64,000 nt of DNA from Thinopyrum elongatum (GCA_011799875.1 CM022301.1:325394929-325458928); one strand, 5' to 3'; positions 1 to 12,242 are shown, counted from the stretch's first letter. A program made the numbers and translations. Notes: a model not told the origin generated them from the sequence alone.

Positions 1-18
1 AGAGTCAAGGAGTACCTT

Positions 19-30
19 GCTCTGATACCA
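19..30 (-). other. Primer binding site, tRNA-iMet type
   Basis: On the minus strand the sequence is TGGTATCAGAGC, directly downstream of the LTR end after a two-base spacer. This is the standard initiator-Met priming site of copia elements, and it fixes the element's orientation. Confidence 0.85.
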
Positions 31-32
31 AT

Positions 33-1329
33 TGTAGGAACGAAGTATGTCTACCAGAGAGGGGTGAATGGGAGTTTTAAATTTTCTTCGGAAAGCTTAA
101 ATCTCTCAGAACCCAGCAGCGCAATGAAAGAAAAGTAAACTACAGTGAACTAGAACAGAGCAACGAAAGAGAACTAAGACATGCATCGAAGTAAATCATA
201 CGAATGAAAGTGCATCGAAGGTAATCATGAGTGACAGAGATAACCGAAGATGCTCGATGGCGACAAAGAATTTGTTCGACCAGTTCGTCCTTCTGCACAA
301 GGACTACGTCTGGTTGGAGGGGTTGTGACTTAACACGGAAGATAAACTCTCTTCACCCTATTCTCCTCGACAATCGATTCGTCAACCGATGCCGATCACT
401 CGTGGTAGATACTTGAAGGTGATCTCCAAAACTTTATAGACTTTTTCTTCGAGAACCACAATCACTCTTGGCCTCTGAAGAAATTGACACCTGACCGTCT
501 AGAGAGTTTGCATCTCTCAAGAGTAATAGGCGGAGCGTACTAAACTTAGATTCCAGTGATGCTAAACCACTATCTAATTCTTCGGCTCTAGGGTTTTTCT
601 CTCAGTGGATTTTAAACTCAAATCACTCAGAGAGTGGGTTGCTCAACAATATTCTCAGAATCAAACGGAGCAACCACCAGACAAAGCCGGCACGGGGTGG
701 CTATTTATAGCCGTAGCCTTCCCAGACGGGAAATGACCATTTTGGACATGAGGTCCAGCCAATGGCCAACCGACACATTCACAATGGTCGGATTTTGGAG
801 CAATGGTAACATTACTTGAGGAACAAGTAATGCTAACTCCTCGATCCAAGTCAAATCTCTCGCAGCGAAGAAGATCACAGTCTCTTGCTGGCAAGTATTT
901 GCTCGGATCACAAAGAGATTTCTCTCACATGTTTCATAGGATTTGGGTTTAGCATCAGAGAATCAAAGCGTCGAATGCTACACCCCTCTTAATTGTGCGG
1001 TGGTCCTATGACTCAATGAAAGAAGAAGAATAACGAAACAAATGCTACATCTTCACTTCGTCTTCATTCTTCCTCGAACGCAGTCATATTCTTCGAACAG
1101 ACACCTAACCAATTGCTTGAGCTTCAGCAATTTTTAGGGGTCACTCTTGTTAGCTTTATCTTCAGTGATAACCTTCGCTGCCACACAGGGAGATTATCTT
1201 CTTCGTTTGCATCGAACTCCTTGATACTTCAGGGACCTGTTACTCTGTGTGCACTAGCAAACACAAAAGTTCCATACTATTTTATGTCAACAAACTCCAA
1301 AACATAAGGGGACTATCATTGCACCAACA
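33..1329 (-). repeat. 5' LTR of the copia-like element (about 1.3 kb)
   Basis: The LTR is bounded by TG...CA and lies directly beside the primer binding site. Short ORFs inside it have no recognisable product. I did not recognise the exact family. Confidence 0.7.
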
Positions 1330-2509
1330 AATACTGGAGCAAATAACTAACAGAGGAGGCCCACCAGGTGGGCACAACCCACCTGGGCGCGCCAGGCCCC
1401 CCAGGCGCGCCCTGGTGGGTTGTGCCCTCCTCGGCCCACCTCTGATGCCCATCTTTTGGTATATAGGTCATTTTGACCTAGAAAAAATCAGGAGGGGACT
1501 TTCGGGAGGAAGCGCCACCGTCTCGAGGTGGAACTTGGGCAGGAGCACTTTTGCCCTCCGGTGGAGCGATTCCGCCGGGGGAACTTCCCTCCCGAGGAGG
1601 AAATCATCGCCATCGTCATCACCAACAACTCTCCCATCTTTGGGAGGGCAATCTCCATCAACATCTTCAATAGCACCATCTCCTCTCAAACCCTAGTTCA
1701 TCTCTTATGTTCAATCTTTGTACTGGAACCTCAGATTGGTACTTGTGGATGACTAGTAGTGTTGATTACATCTTGTAGTTGATTACTATATGGTTTATTT
1801 GGTGGAAGATTATATGTTCAGATCCATTATGCTATTTAATACCCCTCTGATCTTGATGATATGTATGTTGTGATTCCCTTAGTGGTGTCATGTGAACGTC
1901 GACTACATGGCCCTTCACCATACTTGGGCCTAAGTGAATGCATTATGGAGTAGTTATTAGATGATGGGTTGCTAGAGTGACAGAAGCTTAAACCCTAGTT
2001 TATGCGCTATTTCCTAAAGGACTGATTTGGATCCAAAAGTTTAATGCTATGGTTAGATTTTATCTTAATACTTTTCTCATAGTTGCGGATGCTTGCAAGG
2101 GTGTTAATCATAAGTAGGAGGTTTGTTCAAGTAATAACAGCACCTAAGCACCGGTCCACCCACATATCAAATTATCAAAGTAGCGAACACAAATCAAATC
2201 AACATGGTGAAAGTGACTAGATGAAATTCCCGTGTACCCTCAAGAACGCTTTGCCTATTATAAGAAACCGTATTGGCCTATCCTTTGCCACAAAAGGATT
2301 GGGCTACCTTGCTGCACTTTATTCACCATTACCGTTACTTGCTCGTTACAAATTATCTTGCTATCAAACTACTCGTTACCGACAATTTTAGTGCTTGCAG
2401 GAATTACCTTGCTGAAAACCACTTGTCATTTCCTTCTGCTCCTCGTTGGGTTCGACACTCTTACTTATCGAAAGGACTATGATTGATCACCTATACTTGT
2501 GGGTCATCA
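1330..2509 (+). repeat. 5' LTR of the Athila-like element, 5'-truncated in this window
   Basis: It matches 9893-11164 almost base for base and ends GGGTCATCA. Relative to the 3' LTR it lacks 101 bp (equivalent to 10411-10511), with TTGA at both breakpoints, a microhomology deletion. It contains a long GC-rich hairpin (1370-1427) and a TATA-like box (about 1459-1466). Confidence 0.88.
1370..1427 (+). promoter_or_regulatory. GC-rich LTR hairpin upstream of the TATA box
   Basis: Arms of about 24 nt begin GGGCACAACCCACC and end GGTGGGTTGTGCCC around a short C-rich loop. The hairpin lies ~32 bp upstream of a TATATAGG box, which is followed by an AGGTCA-tttt-TGACCT palindrome (about 1465-1480). 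Equivalent hairpins occur at 9923-9980, 53367-53424 and, diverged, at 7453-7510. The function is not known. A role in promoter activity or as an RNA structure is inferred. Confidence 0.55.
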
Positions 2510-2520
2510 AGACTCTTTTC

Positions 2521-2538
2521 TGGTGCCGTTGCCGAGGA
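2521..2538 (+). other. Primer binding site, tRNA-Asp type
   Basis: The sequence TGGTGCCGTTGCCGAGGA lies 11 bp after the LTR end. It differs by a few bases from the TGGCGCCGTTGCCGGGG site used by many grass gypsy elements, consistent with C-to-T and G-to-A decay. Confidence 0.8.
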
Positions 2539-2601
2539 GTGAAGCGCTCTTGGTAAGGGGAAATTATTACTACGTGCTGAAATTTATTGTCACTTGCTAC
2601 T

Positions 2602-5600
2602 ATGGAAAACAATCCTTTGAGGGGTTTGTTCGGGGTAAATTCACCTCAACCGGAACCACAATTAGTTTCCCCTCAACCTACTGCACCCACTGAAAATATT
2701 GGTTATGAAATTCCTTCGGGTATGATAGAACAACTGCTAGCTAATCCTTATGCAGGAGATGGAACTGAACATCCTGATATGCACTTGATATATGTGGATG
2801 AAATTTGTGGATTATTTAAGCTTGCAGGTTTACCCGGAGATGAAGCTAAGAACAAGGTTTTCCCTTTATCTTTGAAGGGAAAAGCATTGTCATGGTATAG
2901 GCTATGCGATGATATTGGATCTTGGAACTGGAATCGATTGAAATTGTAATTTCACCAAAAAAATTATCCTATGCATCTAGTTCATCGTGATCAGAATTAT
3001 ATATATAATTTTTGGCCTCGTGAAGGAGAAAGTATCGCTCTAGCTTGGGGGAGGCTGAAGTCAATGTTATATTCATGCCCCAATCATGAGCTCTCTAGAG
3101 AAATTATCATTCAGAATTTTTATGCTCGGCTTTCTCATGATGATCAATCCATGCTCGATACTTCTTGTACTAGTTCTTTTATGAAGAAGACTATTGAATT
3201 TAGGTGGGATCTTTTAGAAAGAATTAAATGCAGCTCTGAAGATTGGGAACTTGATGAAGGTAAAGATTCAGGTATTAAGCTTGAATTTGATTGTGTTAGA
3301 TCTTTTTTGAATACCGATGCTTTTCACAAGATTAGCACTAAATATGGACTTGACTCTGAGATAGTAGCCTCTTTTTGTGAATCTTTTGCTACTCATGTTG
3401 ATCTCCCCAAAGAGAAGTGGTTTAAATATCATCCCCCTATTAAAGAAGAAATTAAAGAACCCGACATAGCTAAAGATGAAACTATTATTTACAATGTTGA
3501 TCCAGCTGTGCCTACTGCTTATATTGAAAAACCACCTTTCCCTGTTAGGCTAAAGGAACATGCTAAGGTTTCAATTGTGGTTCACAAAAGTAATATTAGA
3601 GCACCTAAACCTGCTGAACAAATTAAAGTAGAACCTAGTATTGCTATGGTTAAAGATCTCCTGGTAAAAAATATTGACGGGCATGTTATTTACTTCTGTG
3701 ATGAAGCTGCTAGAATTGCCAAACCCGATGAAAAAGATAAACATAGACCTGTTGTTGGCATGCCTGTTGTCTCAGTTAAAATAGGAGATCATTGTTATCA
3801 TGGTTTATGTGATTTAGGTGCTAGAGTGAGTGCTATTCCTTTTACCTTATACCAAGAAATTATGAATGACATAGCACCCGCTGTAATAGAAGACATAGAT
3901 GTCACTATTAAACTTGCTAATAGAGACACCATCACACCACTTGGGATTGTTAGAGATGTTGAAGTCTTGTGTGGGAAAATAAAATACCCTACTGACTTTC
4001 TAGTTCTTGGTTCCCCACAAGATGACTTATGTCCCATTATCTTTGGTAGACCTTTCTTGAACACCGTCAATGCTAAAATAGATTGTGAGAAACAAACTGT
4101 CGGTGTTAGCTTTGGTGATGAGTCTCATGAATTTAATTTTTCCAAGTTTAATAGACAACCTCATAAGAAAGAATTACCTAGTAAGGATGAAATAATTGGT
4201 CTTGCTTCTATTGTCGTGCCTCCTACTGATCCACTAGAACAATATTTGCTAGACCATGAAAATGATATGCATATGCATGAAAGAAATGAGATAGATAAAA
4301 ATTTCTTTGAACAACGACCCCTGCTCAAACACAATATGCCTATTGAAATTCAAGGAGGCCCTCCTCCACCTAAAGGTGATCCCGTGTTTGAATTAAAACA
4401 ATTGCCTGACACTTTGAAGTATGCTTATCTCGATGAGAAAAAGATATATCATGTTATTATTAGTGTTAACCTTTGAGAACATGAAGAAGAAAGATTATTA
4501 AATTTTTTGAAGAAGCATCATGCTGCTATTGGATATACTCTTGATGATCTTAAGGGCATTAGTCCCCCTCTCTGTCAGCACAAGATTAATATGGAACCTG
4601 ATGCTAAATCTGTTGTTGATCATCAATGACGTTTGAATCCTAAGATGAAAGAAGTGGTAAGAACTGGAATATTAAAGCTTCTGGAAGCAGGTATAATCTA
4701 TCCCATAGCTAATAGTAGATGGGTAAGCCCCGTTCATTGTGTCCCTAAGAAGGAAGGTATTACTGTTGTTCCTAATGATAAAAATGAACTCATTCCACAA
4801 AGAATTGTTACTGGCTATAGAATGGTAATTGATTTTAGAAAATTAAATAAAGCAACTAGAAAAGATCATTACCCTTTGCCTTTTATTGATCAAATGTTAG
4901 AAAGATTATCTAAGCACACACACTTTTGTTTTCTTGATGGATATTCTGGTTTTTCTCAAATACCTATTTCATAACCTGATCAAGAGAAAACCACCTTTAC
5001 TTGCCCATTTGGAACTTATGCTTATAGACGTATGCCTTTTGGTTTATGCAATGCACCTGCTACTTTTCAAAGATGTATGACTGCTATATTCTCTGATTTT
5101 TGTGAAAAGATTGTTGAGGTTTTCATGGATGATTTTTCTGTTTATGGAACTTCTTTCGATGATTGCTTGAGCAACCTTGATCGAGTTTTGCAGAGATGTG
5201 AGCAAACTAATCTTGTCTTGAATTGGGAGAAGTGCCACTTTATGGTTAATGAAGGTATTGTCTTGGGGCATAAAATTTCTGAACGAGGCATTGAGGTGGA
5301 CCAAGCTAAAGTTGATGCAATTGATAAAATGCCATGTCCTAAAGATATTAAAGGTATTCGTGGTTTCCTTGGTCATGCTGGTTTCTATAGGAGGTTTATT
5401 AAAGACTTCTCTAAAATTTCTAGGCCTCTTACAAATCTTTTACAAAAGGATGTTCCATTTGTTTTTGATGATGATTGTGTAGAAGCCTTTGAAACACTTA
5501 AGAAAGCCTTAACTTCTGCACCTATAGTTCAAACACCTGATTGGAACTTGCCTTTTGAAATTATGTGTGATGCTAGTGATTATGCAGTTGGTGCTGTTCT

Positions 5601-7326
5601 AGGACAAAGAGTTGATAAGAAGTTAAATGTTATTCGTTATGCTAGCAAAACTCTAGACAGTGCCCAAAGAAATTATGCTACTACTGAAAAAGAATTTTTA
5701 GCAGTTGTGTTTGCTTGTGATAAATTCAGATCTTACATTGTTGATTCCAAAGTAATTGTTCACACCGATCATGCTGCTATTAAATATCTTATGGAAAAAA
5801 AAAGATGCTAAACCTAGACTCATTAGGTGGGTTCTCTTGCTACAAGAATTTGATTTACATATTACTGATAGAAAAGAAGCTGAACCCCGTAGCTGATAAC
5901 TTATCTAGGTTGGAGAATATCCTTGATGACCCACTACCTATTGATGATAGCTTTCCTGATGAACAACTAGCTGCAATAAATGTTTCTCATAATACTCCTT
6001 GGTATGCTGACTATGCTAATTATATTGTTGCTAAATACATACCTCCTAGTTTCACATACCAACAAAAGAAAAAAAATCTATGATTTAAGACATTACTTTT
6101 GGGATGATCCACATCTTTATAAAGAAGGAGTAGATGGTATTATTAGACGTTGTGTACCTGAGCATGAACAGGAACAAATCTTATGGAAATGTCACTCCGA
6201 AGCTTATGGAGGGCATCATTTGGGAGATAGAACTGCTCACAAGGTATTGCAATCTGGTTTTTACTGGCCTACTCTCTTCAAGGATTCCCATAAGTATGTT
6301 TTATCTTGTGATGAATGCTAAAGAATTGGTAATATCGGTAAGCGTCAAGAAATGCCTATGAATTATTCACTTGCTGTTGAACCATTTGATGTTTGGGGTT
6401 TTGATTACATGGGACCTTTTCCTTCCTCTAATGGGTTTACTCATATTTTGGTTGTTGTTGATTATGTTACTAAGTGGGTAGAAGCTATTCCAACTAGTAG
6501 TGTTGATCACAACACCTCTATTAAAATGCTTAAAGAAGTTATTTTCCCAAGGTTTGGAGCCCCTAGATACTTAATGACTGATGGTGGTTCACACTTTATT
6601 CATGGTGCTTTCCGTAAAATGCTTGCTAAATATGATGTTAACCATAGAATTGCATAACCCTATCATCCTCAGTCTAGTGGTCAAGTTGAACTTAGCAATA
6701 GAGAAATAAAACTAATATTACAAAAAATTATTAATAGGTCCCGAAAGAATTGGTCTAAGAAATTGGATGATGCACTTTGGGCCTACAGAATAGCATATAA
6801 AAATCCTATGGGTATGTCTCCTTATAAAATGGTTTATGGAAAAGCTTGTCATTTGCCTCTAGAGTTAGAACATAAAGCATATTGGGCAATTAAAGAACTC
6901 AACTATGATTTCAAACTTGCCGGTGAAAATAGGTTATTTGATATTAGCTCATTAGATGAATGGAGAACCCAAGCTTATGAAAATGCCAAGTTATTTAGAG
7001 AAAAAGTTAAAAGATGGCCTGACAAAAGAATCCAAAAGCGGGAATTCAAAGTTGGAGAATATGTTCTTTTATACAACTCTCGTTTTAGATTCTCTACAGG
7101 AAAACTTCTCTCTGAATGGGAAGGACCATATATTATTGAGGAGGTTTATCGCTCTGGAGCCATCAAGATTAATAATGCCGAAGGTACTAACCTGAAGGTG
7201 GTTAATGGTTAAAGAATTAAACACTATATCTCAGGTACGCCTATTAATGTTGAAAGCAATATTATTCAAACCATGACAACGGAGGAACACATAAAAGAGA
7301 CCTTCCGGAACACTCCAGAATACTAA
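2602..7326 (+). pseudogene. Decayed gag-pol polyprotein of the Athila-like gypsy element
   Basis: One reading frame spans gag, aspartic protease (a CDLGA-type motif near 3810-3830), reverse transcriptase (the FMDD catalytic box near 5130), RNase H (DASDYAVGAVLGQ near 5570-5610), an integrase zinc finger (near 6180-6320) and an integrase core (DYMGPF near 6400, MTDGGSHF near 6575). In-frame stops lie at 2947, 4474, 4627, 4972, 6319, 6655 and 7210. The frame is lost in an A-run at about 5795-5803 and regained in another A-run near 6064-6076, so the RNase H to integrase linker is read one frame off. The order protease-RT-RNase H-integrase is gypsy type. No functional polyprotein can be made from this copy. 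Confidence 0.9.
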
Positions 7327-7660
7327 AAAAGAGGAGGTACGTGATACGGTAAGTAAACGGACTCCAAAAAATCCGCAAAAATATTTTCTGTCAGTTTTGG
7401 AATATTACAAAAATTAGGAAAATAAGAAACAACTAGGAAGGCAACCGAGGAGGGCACAAGACACCAAGGCTCGCCTGGGCCCCCTGGCGCGCCCAGGTGG
7501 GTTGTGCCCACCTCGGGAACCTTCCCAACTCCGTTTTCCTCCCGTTTGCTTGTTTCCCAAGATAAAAAAATCTTTATATACCCCCCGAACGTATTGACCA
7601 CCGTATCGTGGAGAAATCTTCTATTCTTCTTTCTTGCTGTTTTCTGGCAGATCTGAAAAT
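7327..7660 (+). promoter_or_regulatory. Internal promoter-like segment between pol and the downstream ORF
   Basis: This stretch holds a diverged copy of the LTR hairpin (about 7453-7510, right arm ending GGTGGGTTGTGCCC) and, about 65 bp further on, a TATATA box (about 7575-7580). That is the same layout as hairpin plus TATA in the LTRs at 1370-1466 and 9923-10018. An ATG follows about 80 bp after the TATA. I infer a promoter for a separate transcript of the next ORF; this is not shown by sequence alone. Confidence 0.45.
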
Positions 7661-8083
7661 ATGTCATCCCAAGACTCGGAGGGTGAGATCTATGTTGCTG
7701 ATTATATTGCAAACCCCAAGGTTTACGGAGATGTGGAACATTATGGTTGGACCATGGAGGAAGAAGAAGACTATGATCCAAAAGGGAAAGAAGAGACAAG
7801 CTCAAATGAAGATGAAGTTCCATTACCCCAACCTGGGGACATGCATGTGGAATTCAAGAAGTCAAGTCTTCCTAATAAAGCAAAGAAACCTAAGATCCAG
7901 TTTATCCCTTTTCGTCACTTACAGGAAAACAAGCAGGAATTATGCAAAAAGATATTAAAGCTTGAGCAGGAGATCGATGACTTGAGGGAGGAAAATTCCA
8001 TCCTCAAGCGTAAGCTGAGGAAGAAGAATACCGCTACTACTTCACCACCACCTTCATCATCTTCTCCAACAAAAGAAACTTGA
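7661..8083 (+). CDS. Extra ORF after pol in the gypsy element (140 aa, acidic, coiled coil)
   Basis: The ATG at 7661 opens an uninterrupted ORF of 140 codons, although the upstream gag-pol is full of stops. The N-terminal half is acidic (runs of E and D near residues 28-52). Residues ~88-125 form a heptad-like helix with alternating K/E and L, ending in a basic RKLRKK stretch and a Ser/Pro/Thr tail. There is no signal peptide or membrane segment, so it does not look like an envelope protein even though it sits in the env position of Athila-like elements. I do not recognise the product. It could be an element-specific nucleic-acid-binding or assembly factor. Confidence 0.55.
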   Translation: MSSQDSEGEIYVADYIANPKVYGDVEHYGWTMEEEEDYDPKGKEETSSNEDEVPLPQPGDMHVEFKKSSLPNKAKKPKIQFIPFRHLQENKQELCKKILKLEQEIDDLREENSILKRKLRKKNTATTSPPPSSSSPTKET

Positions 8084-9636
8084 GTTCATGGTATGGGCAC
8101 TCCCCTTGGCTTGTGCCAAGCTTGGGGGAGGTGCCCCGGTATCGTATCACCACCACTATCTTTGCTTTTATCTATTTTAGTTCGATCTTTAGTTATCCTA
8201 TGATTTAGTTGAATAAAAGTTTAGTTCGATCCTTTCTTTTCGAGTGCTTGCTTAGTGATCTATCTATGTAATCGTGTGCGAGATATATAATAAAGAGTAG
8301 TTTGAGTTTAGTTTCTTTCTTTGTTTGTTCCAATAAAAAAAGGAAAATAAATGAAAAAGATCATATGCTAATCTTATGGTAAGTAATGACATCACATAAG
8401 GAAAAGTATAAGTGATAAAATTTATTGGAGATTGACAAACACAGCATTGGTCAATAATGCAATTCATGAAAGAATTAATAAGGGAAGAGAAGATTCACAT
8501 GCAAATACACTATCTTGGACATCTTTTATGATTGTGAGCCCCCATTAAATATTTTGTGTCAAAATTGTTGACGTTGGACAAGGAAGACAACGTAATGATT
8601 TATGTTTGTTCATATTCACATAGAAGTTATATTGTCATAGATCCTTCAACATGTGGTGCTTGCTCAATATCTTTTCTAGCCAAAAATTCCGCACTAAGTA
8701 GAGATACTACTTGTGCATCCAAAAACCCTTAACCCCGAAATCTTATTTTGAGAGTCCACCATACCTACCTATGGATTGAGTAAGATCCTTCAAGTAAGTT
8801 GTCATCGGTGCAATAAGGCAATAAAAATTGCTTCTAAATGTGTTGGATCATTTAGTGTAAGAGAAAATTATGCGTTGTATGAACTTATGATGGCAAAGTA
8901 ATAAAAGCGACGGACTGCATAATAAAGGTTGCTATCATAAGGGGCAATATAACGTGACGTTCTTTTGCATTAAAGGATTTGGCATACAAACAAATAAGCG
9001 CATGACAACCTCTGCTTCCCTCTGCGAAGGGCCTATCTTTTACTTTTATGTTAGAGTCAAAGTATCTTCCCCTATTCCTTTTTGTTTTCTCTTTTTGCAA
9101 ACATCATGTGGTGAGGAAAGATCTAGGCACATATATCTAGTTGGATATGAGTGAGCATGAGTTATTATTGTTGACATCACCCTTGAGGTGAATGCGTTGG
9201 GAGGCAAAATTATAAGCCCCTATCTTTCTATGTGTCTGGTTGAAACTTTTTGTTCATGGGTATGCTGTGAGTGTTAGCAATCATAGAAGATTAAATGATG
9301 GTTGAGTATGTGGACTTGCCTAAAGGCTCCGATACATGACCCTTCCTGAAATATGATGAGTTGTAGTTGCAAAGTTGACTGAGAACATAGTTTGTTGGTT
9401 TTCAATAAGGTTTATGCTTTATACTTCAATGTTGTGATGAATTGTTACTTGTTCATGAGAAGTTATATGATAAAAGTTATTTGATAAAGTTTTATGTTAA
9501 AGTTCCCTTCTGTTATAATAATATGCATGATGCTTCTATGTCCGTATTTTGTTTTTATCGACACCTCTCTCTCTCTAAGCATGTGGGCATATTTTTCGAT
9601 TTCGGTTTTTCGCTTGAGGACAAGCGAGGTCTAAGC
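8084..9636 (+). other. Untranslated 3' region of the Athila-like element
   Basis: About 1.55 kb of AT-rich sequence without a credible gene lies between the extra ORF and the polypurine tract. A CTTGGGGGAG motif occurs near 8131 and again at the polypurine tract near 9638. Otherwise I see nothing in it. Confidence 0.6.
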
Positions 9637-9646
9637 TTGGGGGAGT
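9637..9646 (+). other. Polypurine tract
   Basis: A purine-rich run (CTTGGGGGAGT) directly precedes the TGATACGTCC start of the 3' LTR, where plus-strand DNA synthesis would be primed. Confidence 0.75.
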
Positions 9647-11164
9647 TGATACGTCCATTTTGCATCATGTTTTCCTACGGTTATTTATAATGTTTTATGC
9701 TTAATAATGCTTTTTGGAGTAATTCTAATGTCTTTTCTCTCATAATATGCAAGGTTTACACAAAGAGGGAGAATACCGGCAGCTGGAATTCTCGACCTGA
9801 AAAAGCTACGTCAGAGTTACCTATTCTGCACATCTCCAAATGAGCTAAAAATTTACGGAGAATTATTTTGCAATATATGAAAAATACTGGAGCAAATAAC
9901 TAACGGAGGAGGCCCACCAGGTGGGCACAACTCACCTGGGCGCGCCAGGCCCCCTAGGTGCGCCCTGGTGGGTTGTGCTCTCCTCGGCCCACCTTCGATG
10001 CCCATCTTCTGGTATATAGGTCATTTTGACCTAGAAAAAAATCAGGAGGGGACTTTCGGGAGGAAGCGCCGCCGTCTCCAGGCAAAACTTGGGCAGGAGC
10101 ACTTTTGCCCTCCGGCGGAGCGATTCCGCCGGGGGAACTTCCCTCCCGAGGGGGAAATCATCGCCATCGTCATCACCAACAACTCTCCCATCTTTGGAAG
10201 GGCAATCTCCATCAACATCTTCAATAGCACCATCTCCTCTCAAACCCTAGTTCATCTCCTGTGTTCAATCTTTGTACTGGAACCTCAGATTGGTACTTGT
10301 GGGTGACTAGTAGTGTTGATTACATCTTGTAGTTGATTACTATATGGTTTATTTGGTGGAAGATTATATGTTCAGATCCATTATTCTATTTAATACCCCT
10401 CTGATCTTGAGCATGATTATCATTTGTGAGTAGTTACTTTTGTTCTTGATGTCACGGGAGGAATCTTGTTGCAAGTAATCATGTGAACTTGATATGTGTT
10501 CGATATTTTGATGATATGTATGTTGTGATTCCCTTAGTGGTGTCATGTGAACGTCGACTACATGGCACTTCACCATACTTGGGCCTAAGGGAATGCATTG
10601 TGGAGTAGTTATTAGATGATGGGTTGCTAGAGTGAAAGAAGCTTAAACCCTAGTTTATGCGCTATTTCGTAAGGGACCGATTTGGATCCAAAAGTTTAAT
10701 GCTATGGTTAGATTTTATCTTCATACTTTTCTCGTAGTTGTGGATGCTTGCGAGGGGGTTAATCATAAGTAGGAGGTTTGTTCAAGTAAGAATAGCACCT
10801 AAGCACCGGTCCACCCACATATCAAATTATCAAAGTAGCGAACACAAATCGAATCAACATGGTGAAAGTGACTAGATGAAATTCCCGTGTACCCTCAAGA
10901 ACGCTTTGCCTATTATAAGAAACCATATTGGCCTGTCCTTTGCCACAAAAGGATTGGGCTACCTTGCTGCACTTTATTCACCATTACCGTTACTTGCTCG
11001 TTACAAATTATCTTGCTATCAAACTACTCATTACCGACATTTTCAGTGCTTGCAGGAATTACCTTGCTGAAAACCACTTGTCATTTCCTTCTGCTCCTCG
11101 TTGGGTTTGACACTCTTACTTATCGAAAGGACTACGATTGATCCCCTATACTTGTGGGTCATCA
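9647..11164 (+). repeat. 3' LTR of the Athila-like element (1518 bp, complete)
   Basis: It starts TGATACGTCC and ends GGGTCATCA. It carries the hairpin at 9923-9980 and a TATATA box at about 10013. The same LTR family occurs on the minus strand as the solo LTR 43239-53701. Confidence 0.92.
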
Positions 11165-11321
11165 GTTCCTAATCACAAATCTCATCTCCTTGCAATTTAC
11201 ATTATTTGCCATTTGCCTCTCGTTTTCATCTCCCCCACTTCACAAAAAAATTCCGTTTTATTCGCCCTCTTTTTCGTTCGTCGTTTTCTCGTCAGATCTA
11301 TTTTTTGTTTGCATAGTTGCG

Positions 11322-12242
11322 ATGTCTCAGAGAAAGTACTATGATGTTCCTTACCCCAATATTTTGCTTGAAATTGAGAAAAGTACTAAGGAATATATGA
11401 CTACACAATTTGAGCACAATAAATATTTTACCAAAGAACTTAAGGAACACTCTGTTGTGTTAGATGCTATAACAAAACAACTTGATGATATTAGTAGAGA
11501 AGTTTGCAATCTCCAATCCAAGTATGCTCATGCTGAAAATTTGCTAGGCAAAATTTCCGATGCACAAGCTACCCTAGTAAATCAAATGGCCGCTAAGCCA
11601 ATTTCTTTAGAAGATAAAAATGATGAAGATCTTAAAGTGATTGGTGTTTCTTATATTGATTCCTTGTTTAGTAAAATTAAAATTGATGATAAAGCGACTG
11701 AAGAAGAGTCAACTTTAGCTAGAGGGCGTCCCGATAATTCGGAGGGTGAAAATCTTGATGAGAAAATTTATAAAAGTGGGTTTGAAGAGGTCAAAACTTT
11801 AACTAGTGATGTGCCCACTCTTTTGGATTACAAGGACTTTAATTATGATAATTTCTCGTTGATTGAATGTATTTCTTTGTTGCAATCCATGATAAATTTA
11901 CCTCATTCCTATGAACAAAATAGAGCTTTTACTAAACATATCGTAGATGCCATGATGAAAGCTTTAGAAGAAAAATTGGAATTAGAGATTTCAATTCCTA
12001 GAAAATTACATGATGAATGGGAACCTACTATTAAATTCAAGATTAAAAATTATGAATGTTTTGCTTTATGTGATTTGGGTGCTAGTGTTTCCACAATTCT
12101 GAAATCTTTAGGTGATGTGCTTGGTCTTACCGATATTGAAGAATGTTCTCTTAATTTGCACTTGGCGGTTCTACTATTAAAAAGACTTCGGGAAGAATTA
12201 ATGATGTTCTTATTCTTGCAAATAGGAACTATGTGCGCCTAG
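11322..12242 (+). pseudogene. gag-protease-like ORF of the second gypsy element (frameshifted)
   Basis: The ATG at 11322 opens 306 codons. The N-terminal part is helical and charged, with a probable coiled coil around residues 20-80. A retroviral-type aspartic protease segment near the C-terminus shows CDLGAS (about 12069-12086) followed by the usual SLGDVLGL stretch. The frame is lost near 12165-12180. The protease continuation (a PIILGRPFLRT-like motif) is readable in another frame at about 12240-12357. No RT, RNase H or integrase follows, so this element would have depended on another element for replication. Confidence 0.7.

Larger units (their letters stand above)
1..1329 (-). mobile_element. 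Copia-like LTR retrotransposon, 5' end only (5' LTR plus primer binding site)
   Basis: Read on the minus strand, an LTR runs from 1329 down to 33. It starts TGTTGG and ends CCTACA, a short inverted repeat. Two bases further on is TGGTATCAGAGC (30-19), the usual primer binding site for initiator tRNA-Met in plant copia elements. This makes it the 5' LTR, with the internal region running off the left edge. The right boundary falls inside the LTR of the gypsy element that starts at 1330, so this is the younger insertion. The expected target duplication copy here is AATAC (1330-1334); its partner lies outside the window. No coding sequence of this element is present. The copia assignment rests on the binding site and ends only. 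Confidence 0.75.
1330..11164 (+). mobile_element. Gypsy LTR retrotransposon, Athila-like, nearly complete but inactive
   Basis: The order is 5' LTR (1330-2509, its first ~246 bp displaced off the left edge by the copia insertion), a tRNA-Asp-type primer site (2521-2538), gag-protease-RT-RNase H-integrase (2602-7326), an extra ORF (7661-8083), a long untranslated stretch, a polypurine tract (about 9637-9646) and a 3' LTR (9647-11164). There is no chromodomain after the integrase, and an extra ORF follows pol. Together with a DLGA-type protease these features suggest the Athila lineage. All coding parts carry stops or frameshifts. The element is inserted in the internal region of another gypsy-type element that resumes at 11165. 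The right-hand target duplication copy would be GTTCC (11165-11169). Confidence 0.88.

Noticed and set aside
7323..7823. 166-codon minus-strand frame after gypsy pol
   Set aside because: It crosses the hairpin and lies opposite the better supported 7661-8083 ORF. No motif.
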